NCBI RefSeq assembly: GCF_013371495.1 | Contig: NZ_JABWTA010000001.1 | Coordinates: 496,001-560,000 of the forward strand | Direction of reading: 5' to 3' | DNA: 64,000 bases | Source of the DNA: Altererythrobacter lutimaris | GTDB lineage: Bacteria; Pseudomonadota; Alphaproteobacteria; Sphingomonadales; Sphingomonadaceae | Shown: positions 10,090 through 19,014 of the stretch, piece after piece | How the letters are laid out: each line of letters begins with the position of its first letter | Position numbering within the stretch: the stretch's first letter is position 1 | The notes under the pieces: generated by a model | Database searches by the model: none | Told to the model about the DNA's origin: nothing | Seen by the model: only the letters and a program-made list of their open reading frames with translations | Program-made: the position numbers and the translations under genes

Positions 10090-11910
10090 ATGCCTGAAAT
10101 TCGCCGCCTTCCTGCCGCTTTGGTGAACCGCATTGCCGCCGGTGAAGTGGTCGAGCGACCGGCCGCCGCGCTCAAGGAATTGGTCGAAAATGCGATCGAT
10201 GCAGGCGCTAGTCGTATTGATGTGAAACTGGTCGATGGCGGCCTCACCAAAATCGAAGTGGCCGATGATGGCTGCGGAATGTCGCAAGGTGACATCGCGA
10301 TTGCACTGGAGCGGCATGCGACCTCCAAACTGCCATTGGAGCTGGTGGGCGAGGAAGGCGCTATAGAGCGTGTTCGTACGCTCGGCTTTCGCGGTGAAGC
10401 ACTTCCTTCGATTGCAAGTGTCGCGCAGCTGACCATTGAAAGCCGGGTTCGTGAGGCTGAAAGTGGCTGGAAGGCCGTGGTCGATCATGGGGAGCTGGTT
10501 GAGGAAGGCCCTGCCGCGCTTCCACCCGGAACGCGCATGACAGTCGAGAAGCTGTTCGCTCAAGTGCCTGCGCGTCGTAAGTTTCTGCGCACGCCAAGAA
10601 GCGAATATGCTGCCTGTTTGGATATCGTCCGGCGGCTTGCGATGGCGCGGCCTGACATCGCGTTTTCGATGCTGCATGGAGAACGCAAAGTCATCGCGAC
10701 ACAAGGCGATGAAGCGCTGGCTGATCGTGTGGCCGGGATTGTTGCGCGAGAGCTCAAGGACAATGGGGTCGCTATCGAGCTGGAGCGACCGTCGCCTTCG
10801 GGTGTGATGCGGCTGACCGGGATTGCCGGCCTACCGACCTACAATCGCGGTGTGGCCGATCATCAGTATCTCTTCGTAAATGGTCGTCCGGTGAAGGACC
10901 GCTTGCTGGTCGGCGCCGTGCGCGGCGCTTACTCGGATATGCTGGCGAGGGATCGCCATGCGGTGCTCGCGCTGTTCTTGGAACTGCCAAGCGAAGATGT
11001 GGATGTAAACGTCCATCCGGCCAAGACCGAGGTGCGGTTTCGCGATGCGAATGGTGTGCGCGGCTTTATCGTTTCGGGGCTACGACAAGCTTTGAGCACG
11101 GGTGACCGGCGCAGCGCGCAAGGTCCGGATCGCGGCGCGATGGAACGGTGGAAGCAAGAGCCTGCGCCTGCTTTGGCAAGCATTTTCTCGCGGGACTGGT
11201 CAGCACCGCAATCGCGCGTTTCAGAAAGCTCGCAAGTCTGGCGCGCGCCATCATCCGATGGCGAAGTGATCGCTGCACCGCATGGACGGGCAGAAGAGGC
11301 CGCGCCTTTGCCTGAAGATGCTGCTGAATTTCCGCTTGGCATCGCGCGCGGGCAAGTCGCGAACACCTATATCGTTGCGGAGAGCGCTGACGGGCTGGTG
11401 CTGGTCGATCAACACGCCGCGCATGAGCGTTTGGTGCTCGAGCGGCTCCGCGCGGCCGGTGCAGGGGAGGCCGCCGCACGCAGTCAAGCTCTGCTCGTGC
11501 CCGATGTGGTCGAAATGGATGAAATTGATTGCGACCTGCTTGAAGAGGCCGCTGATGGCTTTGCCAAGTTCGGGCTCGTGATCGAACGGTTCGGACCCTC
11601 GGCCATGCTCGTTCGCGCCATGCCGCACACTTTGCCCAAGGGCGATCCGCAAGCGCTGCTGGCCGACCTTGCTGACGATATCGCCAAACATGGGCAAGCG
11701 CTGCTTTTGGAAGAAAAGATCGAGCATGTGCTCGCCACGATGGCGTGCCATGGTTCAGTCAGGGCAGGGCGAGTGCTGAGCGTTGCCGAGATGAACGCGC
11801 TGCTACGCGAAATGGAAGCGACCCCGCGCTCAGGCCAATGCAATCACGGGCGTCCAACCTGGGTGAAACTCAGCATGGAAGACGTCGAAAAGCTGTTTGG
11901 TCGGCATTAG
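10090..11910 (+). CDS. mutL: DNA mismatch repair protein MutL (with endonuclease motif)
   Basis: 606 aa from ATG 10090. The N-terminal GHKL ATPase shows ENAIDAG, DDGCGM and GFRGEAL. The C-terminal dimerisation/endonuclease domain carries DQHA at 440-443 with Glu446 and Glu451, matching the DQHA(X)2E(X)4E metal site of nicking MutL proteins, plus CHGSVRAG and GQCNHGRPT. It joins MutS to downstream repair and nicks the new strand. The last 63 bases (11848-11910) have a diverged twin at 12339-12401, beyond the pilZ gene, so the 3' end of this gene may have been replaced by recombination (see findings). Confidence 0.97.
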   Translation: MPEIRRLPAALVNRIAAGEVVERPAAALKELVENAIDAGASRIDVKLVDGGLTKIEVADDGCGMSQGDIAIALERHATSKLPLELVGEEGAIERVRTLGFRGEALPSIASVAQLTIESRVREAESGWKAVVDHGELVEEGPAALPPGTRMTVEKLFAQVPARRKFLRTPRSEYAACLDIVRRLAMARPDIAFSMLHGERKVIATQGDEALADRVAGIVARELKDNGVAIELERPSPSGVMRLTGIAGLPTYNRGVADHQYLFVNGRPVKDRLLVGAVRGAYSDMLARDRHAVLALFLELPSEDVDVNVHPAKTEVRFRDANGVRGFIVSGLRQALSTGDRRSAQGPDRGAMERWKQEPAPALASIFSRDWSAPQSRVSESSQVWRAPSSDGEVIAAPHGRAEEAAPLPEDAAEFPLGIARGQVANTYIVAESADGLVLVDQHAAHERLVLERLRAAGAGEAAARSQALLVPDVVEMDEIDCDLLEEAADGFAKFGLVIERFGPSAMLVRAMPHTLPKGDPQALLADLADDIAKHGQALLLEEKIEHVLATMACHGSVRAGRVLSVAEMNALLREMEATPRSGQCNHGRPTWVKLSMEDVEKLFGRH

Positions 11911-11992
11911 CCGCGCACAGTACGCGCTCCGCAATACTGCTTATGCATTGAATAGGCTCGCGATGACTATATTCTGCGAAATTGAGTCTGTT

Positions 11993-12313
11993 ATGGCGAC
12001 CGCTCCAGACAATCGACCAATCGGATCTTACAGCCGACAAATCCCACGTGATCGCCGCTTCAAGATCAATAGATGGGTAAAAATCAGGCAGCCCAACGGC
12101 GATACTCTGAATGCTAAGATCTCGGACATTTCGAGGACGGGTTGCCGGATCGAATGTATGGTGAAACCCGACACCGACAAACCAGTCACAATCATGATAG
12201 ATCAAGCCAAGCGGCTGAATGCGAGGATCGTCTGGTCAAGCGTTGGCGCTTATGGCTGCCAGTTCGACGTCCGGCTGAACGATCGCGAGCTGACTGAGAT
12301 CGTCTGGATTTAG
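11993..12313 (+). CDS. PilZ-domain protein, candidate c-di-GMP receptor
   Basis: 106 aa from ATG 11993; an in-frame ATG at 11963 would add ten residues and neither has a good ribosome site. The protein is a single PilZ domain: RRFKIN with clustered arginines (RDRR) at the N-terminal side, then DISRTG, which fits the [D/N]xSxxG motif, and a beta-barrel ending GCQFDVRL. PilZ domains bind cyclic di-GMP and control motility, exopolysaccharide or other outputs; no partner gene is adjacent. It lies between mutL and a relic of the mutL 3' end, which suggests it was brought in by recombination. Confidence 0.85.
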   Translation: MATAPDNRPIGSYSRQIPRDRRFKINRWVKIRQPNGDTLNAKISDISRTGCRIECMVKPDTDKPVTIMIDQAKRLNARIVWSSVGAYGCQFDVRLNDRELTEIVWI

Positions 12314-12338
12314 CTCCACGCCATCCGCAGAGCAAATT

Positions 12339-12401
12339 GGCCGCCCGACTTGGGTTAAGCTAAGCAAGGAAGACGTCGAGAAACTGTTTGGACGGCATTG
12401 A
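12339..12401 (+). pseudogene. Relic of a second mutL 3' end (last 20 codons plus stop)
   Basis: Read in frame this stretch encodes GRPTWVKLSKEDVEKLFGRH and a TGA stop, identical to the MutL C-terminus except one residue (M to K). At DNA level 50 of 63 bases match mutL 11848-11910. Of the eleven differences in sense codons, ten are silent third-position changes, so the two copies diverged while both were selected as MutL. It has no start codon of its own. It ends five bases before the stop of the convergent gene at 12406. Confidence 0.85.
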
Positions 12402-12405
12402 GCTG

Positions 12406-13005
12406 CTACTGATTGCTATTTCTAGCGAGTCGATACTTTAGCCAAAGTGATCGTAGCCCCTGAGCAAGGCAAAGTGCGCTTCCAACGCCCCAAATATAAT
12501 CAATGCCCTGCCAAGGGCTTGCCTTGAGCAGGAGCACGCCCAGGACGATACCAGCTATTAGTGTTATCAATCCCAGCGGCACCCAACTGGTTTGCTGAAG
12601 ATAATTGCGCTGTGCGTCTTCGCTAGAAAGCGCGGGTGAAACAGATGGCTTTCTTCGGAGCGCTTTTTCCGGCGCGCCGTAGATAATCATCGTCCCAGGT
12701 ACCAAAGCTACAAGTGGACTGCAGTAAATGAATATCGCAATCGGATCGTCCGGATCAAGCCCAGCCGCATAAGTCGCAGTGACCATAATCGTGACTGCAG
12801 CAACAACACCCCATATCAGTCGGCGCGAAGAACGCCGAAAATCCTCTAGGCATGAGTCCCTCTCATTGGGTGTGCAGTGGTATGCTGCGCCGCGTTGGTT
12901 TCGTCGAAAGAGATATCCATCATCGACCGGCGTAAATTGATCCAAGAACAGACTGTCCATCAAATCAGGTTCTTTGCCTCTGAACAGTCCTTTCAGCCAT
13001 GACAT
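12406..13005 (-). CDS. Hypothetical multi-pass membrane protein, 199 aa
   Basis: Start taken at ATG 13005 (MSWLKGLFRG), which avoids overlap with the preceding gene; an upstream in-frame start at 13029 would overlap it. The first 75 residues are soluble and charged. Two hydrophobic pairs follow (about 75-115 and 140-190), giving roughly four transmembrane helices, and the C-terminus is basic. No family is recognised. It follows the MaoC-like gene by four bases, so it may be cotranscribed with it and ychF. Base use does not stand out from its neighbours. Confidence 0.65.
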   Translation of the reverse strand: MSWLKGLFRGKEPDLMDSLFLDQFTPVDDGYLFRRNQRGAAYHCTPNERDSCLEDFRRSSRRLIWGVVAAVTIMVTATYAAGLDPDDPIAIFIYCSPLVALVPGTMIIYGAPEKALRRKPSVSPALSSEDAQRNYLQQTSWVPLGLITLIAGIVLGVLLLKASPWQGIDYIWGVGSALCLAQGLRSLWLKYRLARNSNQ

Positions 13006-13009
13006 CGCA

Positions 13010-13486
13010 TTAGCTCTCAATCGGCGCATCCGGATCGCGGACTTGCATCAGCCCGATATTGGTCATCTCCAGCACGACTTCATCGTTCTGATTGAACACC
13101 CAGCTGCGTGACTTGGTGAGGCCCATTTCCGGACGAGACTTGCTGCGGCGTTTCTCGATCAACTCGCTTTCGACGCGCAATGTATCGCCCGGATAGACCG
13201 GCTTCTTCCATTTGAGATCTTCAAGACCGGGTGAGCCGAGTCCTGCGCTATTCTGCTCCGTGAAATTGTCGACCAGCATGCGCATGGTCATCGCGCATGT
13301 ATGCCAGCCGCTTGCGGATAGCCTGCCGAAATGAGTCTGTGCCGCGGCCTCATCATCGAGGTGAAACGGCTGAGGGTCGTATTTGCTGGCGAAGTCGATC
13401 ACCTCTTCGCGGGTGACTTCATAGCGGCCATAGCTTTGCCGTCTGCCGACTTCCAAATCCTCGAAATAGATCCTGTCATCGTTCAT
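13010..13486 (-). CDS. MaoC-like (R)-specific enoyl-CoA hydratase/dehydratase family protein
   Basis: 158 aa, a single hot-dog fold. The family signature is visible: YEVTREEVIDFASKYDPQPFHLDDE, with the Asp and His expected of the hydratase catalytic pair, then FGRLSASGWHTCAMTMRM and VYPGDTLRVESEL. Such proteins hydrate trans-2-enoyl-CoA in fatty acid or polyhydroxyalkanoate metabolism; substrate cannot be told from sequence alone. It starts 11 bases after ychF on the same strand. Confidence 0.85.
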   Translation of the reverse strand: MNDDRIYFEDLEVGRRQSYGRYEVTREEVIDFASKYDPQPFHLDDEAAAQTHFGRLSASGWHTCAMTMRMLVDNFTEQNSAGLGSPGLEDLKWKKPVYPGDTLRVESELIEKRRSKSRPEMGLTKSRSWVFNQNDEVVLEMTNIGLMQVRDPDAPIES

Positions 13487-13497
13487 TCTGGTCGCCT

Positions 13498-14598
13498 TTA
13501 GACGTTGAACTTGAAAAGCATGATGTCGCCATCCTGGACAAGGTATTCCTTGCCCTCCTGACGCATCTTGCCTGCCTCTTTCGCGCCTGCTTCCCCGTTC
13601 AAAGCGATGTAGTCTTCAAATGCTATGGTCTCGGCGCGGATGAAGCCTTTCTCGAAATCGGTGTGGATTTCGCCAGCGGCTTGCGGTGCCTTAGCACCGG
13701 TTGGGAAAGTCCACGCGCGAGACTCTTTCGGGCCCGCTGTAAAGAAGGTCTGCAAGCCTAGCAGGGTGTAGCCAGCGCGGATTACGCGGGCCAGGCCGCT
13801 TTCTTCGAGACCTAATGCTTCAAGATATTCCGCGCGATCCTCCATCGGCATGGCTACAAGTTCCGCTTCGATCGCAGCAGAGACGACCACCGCCTGCGCG
13901 CCCTCGGCTTCAGCCTTAGCAAACACTGCTTCCGACAAAGCGTTACCGCTCGCTGCTTCATCCTCGGCGACATTGCAGACGTAGAGCACGGGCTTGGCCG
14001 TCAGTAGCTGCGCCTGGGCGAAAATCCTGGCTTCTTCGTCATCCTTGGGTTCGGTCAGGCGCGCAGGCCTACCATCGCGCAGCAGGTCGAGCGCTTGCCC
14101 TAAGACGGACGCCATCAGCTTGGCTTCCTTGTCGCCGCCTGTCGCTCGCTTCTGTGCGTTCGGGACACGTTTTTCCAGGCTTTCCAGGTCAGCCAGCATC
14201 AGTTCGGTCTCAACAATTTCAGCATCCGCCAGCGGATCGACCTTGTTGCTGACATGCTGGATGTCATCATCTTCAAAGCACCGTAGCACATGCACAATTG
14301 CATCGACTTCGCGGATATTGCCAAGGAACTGGTTGCCCAGCCCTTCGCCTTGGCTTGCCCCTTTGACAAGACCCGCAATGTCGACGAATGCGAGCTGGGT
14401 CGGGATGACCTTGGCCGACTTTGCAATCGCCGCGATTTTGTCGAGCCGCTCGTCGGGCACGGCGACCTGGCCGACATTCGGCTCGATCGTGCAGAACGGA
14501 TAGTTCGCAGCCTGCGCGGCCTGCGTCTCTGTCAGTGCATTAAAGAGCGTGGACTTGCCGACATTTGGCAAGCCGACGATCCCGCAACGGAAACCCAT
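13498..14598 (-). CDS. ychF: YchF/OLA1-family redox-regulated ATPase
   Basis: 366 aa with the Obg-like P-loop GLPNVGKS at residues 9-16, the family-defining YPFCTIEPNVG stretch, DIAGLVKGASQGEGLGNQF (switch region) and a C-terminal TGS domain ending EGKEYLVQDGDIMLFKFNV. YchF binds ATP rather than GTP and associates with ribosomes, affecting stress responses and translation. It is complete and at family length. It leads a short minus-strand group with the MaoC-like gene and a membrane protein. Confidence 0.96.
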   Translation of the reverse strand: MGFRCGIVGLPNVGKSTLFNALTETQAAQAANYPFCTIEPNVGQVAVPDERLDKIAAIAKSAKVIPTQLAFVDIAGLVKGASQGEGLGNQFLGNIREVDAIVHVLRCFEDDDIQHVSNKVDPLADAEIVETELMLADLESLEKRVPNAQKRATGGDKEAKLMASVLGQALDLLRDGRPARLTEPKDDEEARIFAQAQLLTAKPVLYVCNVAEDEAASGNALSEAVFAKAEAEGAQAVVVSAAIEAELVAMPMEDRAEYLEALGLEESGLARVIRAGYTLLGLQTFFTAGPKESRAWTFPTGAKAPQAAGEIHTDFEKGFIRAETIAFEDYIALNGEAGAKEAGKMRQEGKEYLVQDGDIMLFKFNV

Positions 14599-14668
14599 CA
14601 GAAACTCCGGAATAATTGATTGGCGCGCCCTTTAGCGGGCATGCCGCATCATTGCCAGCCCAAGAGCG

Positions 14669-15661
14669 TCAAACGTTATGGACGGCCTTGATCCACGGAC
14701 CGAAGGGAGATTCGCCAAGCCACCCGACCTGAACTTTCGCGCTGACCTCATTGATTGCGATCTGCGGTTTCGCTCCCGGATGGACTTCACGACGCAAGGG
14801 GCGTGTGCCCGGCGGCATCGCGATAATCTCTGCGATGGCATTGGGCACATCCATCGGGTCAGTTGAACCGCCGCCAGTGCGTTGGCCGAGCTGCGCGATC
14901 ATCGCTTGGTAACCGGACGTATGCTTTTCTTCCGCTCGCTCAAGCAGCGCCAGTGCGTTCTCGTTAGCATTTTTCCAGATCATGGTTGGATAACCGCCTG
15001 GCTCGATAATCAGTACGTCAACCCCATGAGGCACGAGCTCATACGCCATCTGCTCGCTCATCGCTTCAAGAGCGAATTTGCTGGGCGAATACTGCGCATA
15101 TCCCGGAGCAATGACGCGTCCCAATTGAGATGTGACGTTGACGATCAGGCCGGATTTCGCCGCGCGCATTGCTGGCAAGGCCGCACGCGCCATCCGGTGC
15201 GGTCCAAATGTGTTCACATCAAACAGCAGCCTGGTCGCCTCCATGTCCTGAATTTCAATCGGCCCGCCCACTGAGGTACCGGCATTGTTGATGAGAACGT
15301 CGATTGCTCCTTCGTTGAGCGCTTCAGCTTTGGCAACGCCAGCCGCGACCTGCTCCTCGTCAGTGACATCGATTTCGATGACCGTGATATCGAGCCCCTC
15401 ATTGGCTGCGAGGGCTTCCAGTTCGTCCGCTTCAGGGCGAGGGAGATTGCGCATGGTGGCAAAGACCTTTGCGCCTTTGCGCGCATAGTCTTCTGCCATC
15501 AGCCGTCCGAAGCCAGTGGACGTGCCTGTGATAAGCACGCTTTTGCCGCTCATATCGATGTCAGCTGTGACAATGTCGGATTGAGCGAAGCTGGCCGTGG
15601 CTACAAAGGCTCCTGTGGCGGCAGCTCCGGCGAGCAGGGTACGGCGGTTGATATTGGGCAT
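14669..15661 (-). CDS. Exported short-chain dehydrogenase/reductase
   Basis: 330 aa from ATG 15661, with GAGAGGA seven bases upstream; a start five codons earlier is less well placed. The N-terminus (NRRTLLAGAAATGAFVATASFA) resembles a twin-arginine signal ending near residue 26. A classical SDR Rossmann domain follows, with TGTSTGFG at 45-52, NNAG, an active-site serine and YSPSK (Tyr and Lys of the catalytic tetrad). SDRs are usually cytosolic; a Tat-like leader would export the folded, cofactor-loaded enzyme. Substrate is unknown. Confidence 0.8.
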   Translation of the reverse strand: MPNINRRTLLAGAAATGAFVATASFAQSDIVTADIDMSGKSVLITGTSTGFGRLMAEDYARKGAKVFATMRNLPRPEADELEALAANEGLDITVIEIDVTDEEQVAAGVAKAEALNEGAIDVLINNAGTSVGGPIEIQDMEATRLLFDVNTFGPHRMARAALPAMRAAKSGLIVNVTSQLGRVIAPGYAQYSPSKFALEAMSEQMAYELVPHGVDVLIIEPGGYPTMIWKNANENALALLERAEEKHTSGYQAMIAQLGQRTGGGSTDPMDVPNAIAEIIAMPPGTRPLRREVHPGAKPQIAINEVSAKVQVGWLGESPFGPWIKAVHNV

Positions 15662-15694
15662 GGGGTATCCTCTCAAATGGTGACGTGACCCTAG

Positions 15695-16264
15695 CTACTC
15701 TTGGAGCCTTAGGGCAAGGTCGCTCATAAAGCGGGCATCGTTACCTTTGGCGAGCCATTCCGCCTCAGCGCCGATCGCGCCAAGCATCTGGACAAGATCA
15801 TCCTGCTCCGACTTGGCGAAATTGCCGAGTACATGACTGGTCACGCGATCCTTGTGCCCTGGATGACCTATCCCGAGCCGGACGCGGCGGAAGTCCGCAC
15901 CGATATGCTGGATCGTCGAGCGGATGCCGTTGTGGCCGGCAGCACCGCCGCCGCGCTTCACTTTGACCTTGAATGGATCAAGGTCGAGCTCGTCATAAAA
16001 GACAGTCAGGTCCTGCGGGCCGAGCTTGTAATAGCGCAGCGCTTCGCCAATGGAACGTCCGCTCTCGTTCATGAAGGTCGCGGGTTTTAACAGCAGGATC
16101 TTGTCAGATCCGATTGTGCCTTCCTGTATCCAGCCCTGAAACTTCTTTTGGACGGGACCAAACCCGTGCATTTCAGCCAGCACATCGACCGCCATGAAGC
16201 CGACATTATGCCGGTGCATCGCGTATTTCGGTCCAGGATTACCAAGGCCAGCCCAGATTTGCAT
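15695..16264 (-). CDS. pth: Peptidyl-tRNA hydrolase
   Basis: 189 aa of the bacterial Pth family: GLGNPGPKYAMHRHNVGF at the N-terminus with the catalytic histidine, KPATFMNESG, and the GGGAAGHNGIRS loop with the second conserved Asn/His group. The enzyme frees tRNA from stalled peptidyl-tRNA. It lies downstream of rplY on the same strand, the usual bacterial pairing, but a terminator-like hairpin separates them, so some transcripts probably end before pth. Confidence 0.96.
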   Translation of the reverse strand: MQIWAGLGNPGPKYAMHRHNVGFMAVDVLAEMHGFGPVQKKFQGWIQEGTIGSDKILLLKPATFMNESGRSIGEALRYYKLGPQDLTVFYDELDLDPFKVKVKRGGGAAGHNGIRSTIQHIGADFRRVRLGIGHPGHKDRVTSHVLGNFAKSEQDDLVQMLGAIGAEAEWLAKGNDARFMSDLALRLQE

Positions 16265-16289
16265 TTGGGTTCCCTAGAGCGACCTTCCA

Positions 16290-16326
16290 CAAAACAAAAC
16301 ACCGGACTTCTCGCGAAGCCCGGTGC
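16290..16326 (-). terminator. Rho-independent terminator after rplY
   Basis: On the minus strand CACCGGGCTT and AAGTCCGGTG form a near-perfect stem with a short loop, followed by TTTTGTTTTG. It is 36 bases beyond the rplY stop and 26 bases ahead of the pth start, so it can uncouple the two genes. Confidence 0.75.
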
Positions 16327-16361
16327 CTTGGTGATTTCGTATTGAAGTAGGGGAAAAGAGC

Positions 16362-17039
16362 TTACTCTTCACCGCCTTCTTCGCCAGCGTCATCGCCCTT
16401 CTGAGCGGTTGCTTCAACCTCATCAGCTGCGACTTCTTCGCCTTCTTCCTCTTCACTTTCGCTCTTCTTGAGAGCCGATGGAGCGACGAGCGTTGCGATG
16501 GTGTAGTCGCGATCAGTGATCGCGCTTTCGCTACCTTCAGGCAGCTTCACTTCGCTGATGTGGATCGAATCGCCGACTTCCTTGCCGGTAACATCCACTT
16601 CGATTTCGCCAGGGATCTTGTCGTTCTCGCAGACCAGCTCAAGCTCGTGGCGGACAACGTTGAGAACGCCGCCCTTCTTAAGGCCCGGCGAATCTTCTTC
16701 ATTCGCGAATACAACAGGGACAGAGACTTCAATCTTCCCACCCTTGGTCATGCGAAGGAAATCGGCATGCTCAGGTCGGTCCGTGACAGGATGCAGCGCC
16801 ACATCCTTCGGCAGACAACGGATCGTGTCTTTACCGAGAGTGATCTCAACGATGGAGTTCATGAAGTGGCCGGTCATCAACTGACGGACCAGTTCCTTCG
16901 ATTCCACGTGTATCATAGTGGGTGCTTCTTTGCCGCCATAGATTACAGCGGGTACTCGGCCTTCGCGACGCAGTGCACGGGAGGCTCCCTTGCCAGCCCG
17001 TTCGCGCGCTTCGGCCGGCAATGTCAGAGCGTCGCTCAT
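16362..17039 (-). CDS. rplY: 50S ribosomal protein L25/CTC (TL5 form)
   Basis: 225 aa from ATG 17039 ([18 protein letters not shown]). The N-terminal L25 domain binds 5S rRNA (residues 1-95, with [19 protein letters not shown]), followed by the extra TL5/CTC beta domain (about 100-190) and a highly acidic low-complexity tail ([20 protein letters not shown]). The long form with acidic tail is normal for alphaproteobacteria. It precedes pth. Upstream (17040-17175) is non-coding and should contain its promoter. Confidence 0.95.
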   Translation of the reverse strand: MSDALTLPAEARERAGKGASRALRREGRVPAVIYGGKEAPTMIHVESKELVRQLMTGHFMNSIVEITLGKDTIRCLPKDVALHPVTDRPEHADFLRMTKGGKIEVSVPVVFANEEDSPGLKKGGVLNVVRHELELVCENDKIPGEIEVDVTGKEVGDSIHISEVKLPEGSESAITDRDYTIATLVAPSALKKSESEEEEGEEVAADEVEATAQKGDDAGEEGGEE

Positions 17040-17175
17040 GTCACAAACCTTTCGAATTGCTTTGATTACAGTTTCGGTCCGCCACGCCTCCAGGGATGAC
17101 CATGCCGCCGAAGCGCGGTCCCTTAGAGGGGAGAGGGGGGAATGGCAAGCTTTGTCTGAGGCGATGCAAGCGGCG

Positions 17176-18051
17176 TTATTGGATGCGCTCAACCGTGTAG
17201 CCAAGCGCTTCCAGCTGTGCAGGCAAACCCTCGGGCCCGACCAAATGCGCCGCGCCAACCGCCACGAACGGCTTTGGATCACCTTGAAGCAAAGGAACGA
17301 GCTGGCGCATCCACTCATCATTGCGGTCTGTTAATATGGCGGCGCGCAGCTCCGGGTCTGTCATAATGCCGGTATTTGTTGCTTCGATAAGAATAGTCTC
17401 ATCGCCAGCAAGCCAGGCATTGCGCAGCCTTGTCGGATCGTCTGACTGGCTCTCCTCCAACACGCCTGAAAGCAGATCGCGCTGATCTTTCTCAGCTAAC
17501 TGATCGAATATGCCGAGTTGCACATCCGCGCCTTCAAACTCGCGGATATCGCGGCCTTGGAAATCCTTCAGCAGCGCGCGGTCTACGCCATTTGCAGGAT
17601 CTCCGGTCGCATTAACTTGCGCGAGCATCAGTGCCGCCGCCCAAGTCTCCACGCTGGCGAAATCGTGCGCCGAATAGCCTGCGCGGTCGATCAGATCGAA
17701 CAGTAAAGGGCGTTCGCTTTGCTCAACCCTTGTGCCAATGTCTGGTTGATCCGGCGTGCGTGAAAGAGCCATGAAGGTGTCGACCATCGCGCGCTGATTA
17801 TCGAGACCGGCGATCTCTACGACGAGATAATCTGAATTCTCGATCGTGTCCTGGAGGACATCCGTCCGCCACTCGGTTCCGTCAGGCAGAGCATGGATAG
17901 TCCCGAACAGCCATCCCTCGGTCGCGCCATCGGGGGACGTTACTTCGTAAAGTAACGGTGATGGCGCTGAACCTTGGGATGGGCTGTCGGGCGTATCGCT
18001 ACATGCTGCAACGCAGAGCGCTGCAAAGCCTGTCAGAAGTGTTCGGAGCAT
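17176..18051 (-). CDS. TraB/GumN-family lipoprotein
   Basis: 291 aa with an N-terminal lipobox (CVAACS, lipidation near Cys17). The TraB/GumN domain shows [10 protein letters not shown] (GxxH motif) and, near the C-terminus, [21 protein letters not shown] (GAxH motif); these conserved histidines belong to the Tiki/TraB metalloprotease-like fold. The physiological role of bacterial members is unclear. It starts at the stop of a paralogous gene through a TAATG junction, so the two are one transcription unit and arose by tandem duplication. Confidence 0.85.
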   Translation of the reverse strand: MLRTLLTGFAALCVAACSDTPDSPSQGSAPSPLLYEVTSPDGATEGWLFGTIHALPDGTEWRTDVLQDTIENSDYLVVEIAGLDNQRAMVDTFMALSRTPDQPDIGTRVEQSERPLLFDLIDRAGYSAHDFASVETWAAALMLAQVNATGDPANGVDRALLKDFQGRDIREFEGADVQLGIFDQLAEKDQRDLLSGVLEESQSDDPTRLRNAWLAGDETILIEATNTGIMTDPELRAAILTDRNDEWMRQLVPLLQGDPKPFVAVGAAHLVGPEGLPAQLEALGYTVERIQ

Positions 18052-18971
18052 TACTGGACGCGGGTTACCGTCATTCCGCGCTGTTCGAGATAGTCCTGGA
18101 CGCTCTTCTCGCCGGCCAAGTGGCCAGCGCCGACTGCCATAAAGACTGTGCCCGGTGCATCCATGCGGGTTTCGATCCAGTCAGCCCAGTTGCGGTTACG
18201 ATAATAGAGGAGAGCTTCAGCAAGAGCTTCGTCGTCAAGACTTTCATTCATGATGTCAGCCAAGCCTTCCGCATCGCCTTCGAGCCATTCGGCAACCATT
18301 GCATCGAGCATCGGCTTGATTTCATCGACACTTTCGGATGCTTCGATAAGGAATTTGACCTGTGCGTCCTGCGGAAGGCCATCAAACACGCCGAGCTGGA
18401 ATTCAACGGTTTCCAGCGCGTCCTTGTCGATCTCGCCTGCTTGCTTGATCAGGACCGCTTCAACACCTGCGTCAGGTGAATAGCCTTGCTGCATCAGCGG
18501 CACGAGCGACATCATCATGCCTGCATACCACGGCTCGAACTGATCGAATGCAGCAGGCGGCACCTGGATTTTCTGCATGGCTGCTTCGTAGATCTTGACC
18601 TGATCTTCGCTCATCAGACTGCGCAAAGTAGTGCCAGCCGGCAGAACCGCTGTGGTTTGCACCAGCTCCACCATTTTAGGGCCAGCCATGGCTTCCATAT
18701 CGACTTCGGTGACCAGCGTGTCGGATGCGGCCAGCGCCGAGGAAATGTCTTCGTCGAGCCACTCTACGTCCTTGGGCAGCGCGTGCACCGTACCGAACAG
18801 ATAGATCGTTGTGTCTTCATCAGCGACCGACCATAGCGCCGGGCCAGCTGGCGCTTCTGCTACAGCAGGCGCAGTCGTCGCTGCCGCGTGATCATCTGCG
18901 GAAGCGGGAGTAGAAAGGAAGGCGACGCTCAGCGCGAGTGTGCCGGTGAGGGTGCGGAATGTGTTTTTCAT
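18051..18971 (-). CDS. TraB/GumN-family exported protein
   Basis: 306 aa with a cleavable signal peptide (MKNTFRTLTGTLALSVAFLSTPASA) and no lipobox, unlike its downstream paralogue. Family motifs are LFGTVHALPKDVEWLD near the start of the mature protein and GTVFMAVGAGHLAGE near the end. The pair would give one soluble periplasmic and one membrane-anchored copy of the same fold. Forty-odd bases separate it from the membrane protein upstream at 19015. Confidence 0.85.
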   Translation of the reverse strand: MKNTFRTLTGTLALSVAFLSTPASADDHAAATTAPAVAEAPAGPALWSVADEDTTIYLFGTVHALPKDVEWLDEDISSALAASDTLVTEVDMEAMAGPKMVELVQTTAVLPAGTTLRSLMSEDQVKIYEAAMQKIQVPPAAFDQFEPWYAGMMMSLVPLMQQGYSPDAGVEAVLIKQAGEIDKDALETVEFQLGVFDGLPQDAQVKFLIEASESVDEIKPMLDAMVAEWLEGDAEGLADIMNESLDDEALAEALLYYRNRNWADWIETRMDAPGTVFMAVGAGHLAGEKSVQDYLEQRGMTVTRVQ

Positions 18972-19014
18972 AAGAATGTCCTTTGAAGGTGAGGGTTTAA
19001 CCGAGGATGAAGGA

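Noticed and set aside
11897-11992. Upstream in-frame starts for the PilZ gene, which would overlap mutL
   Set aside because: The added residues are unrelated to PilZ domains and would overlap the last codons of mutL.
16362-17321. A longer reading frame for rplY, starting near 17321
   Set aside because: The L25 domain begins at MSDALTLP (17039) and the upstream part overlaps the following gene.
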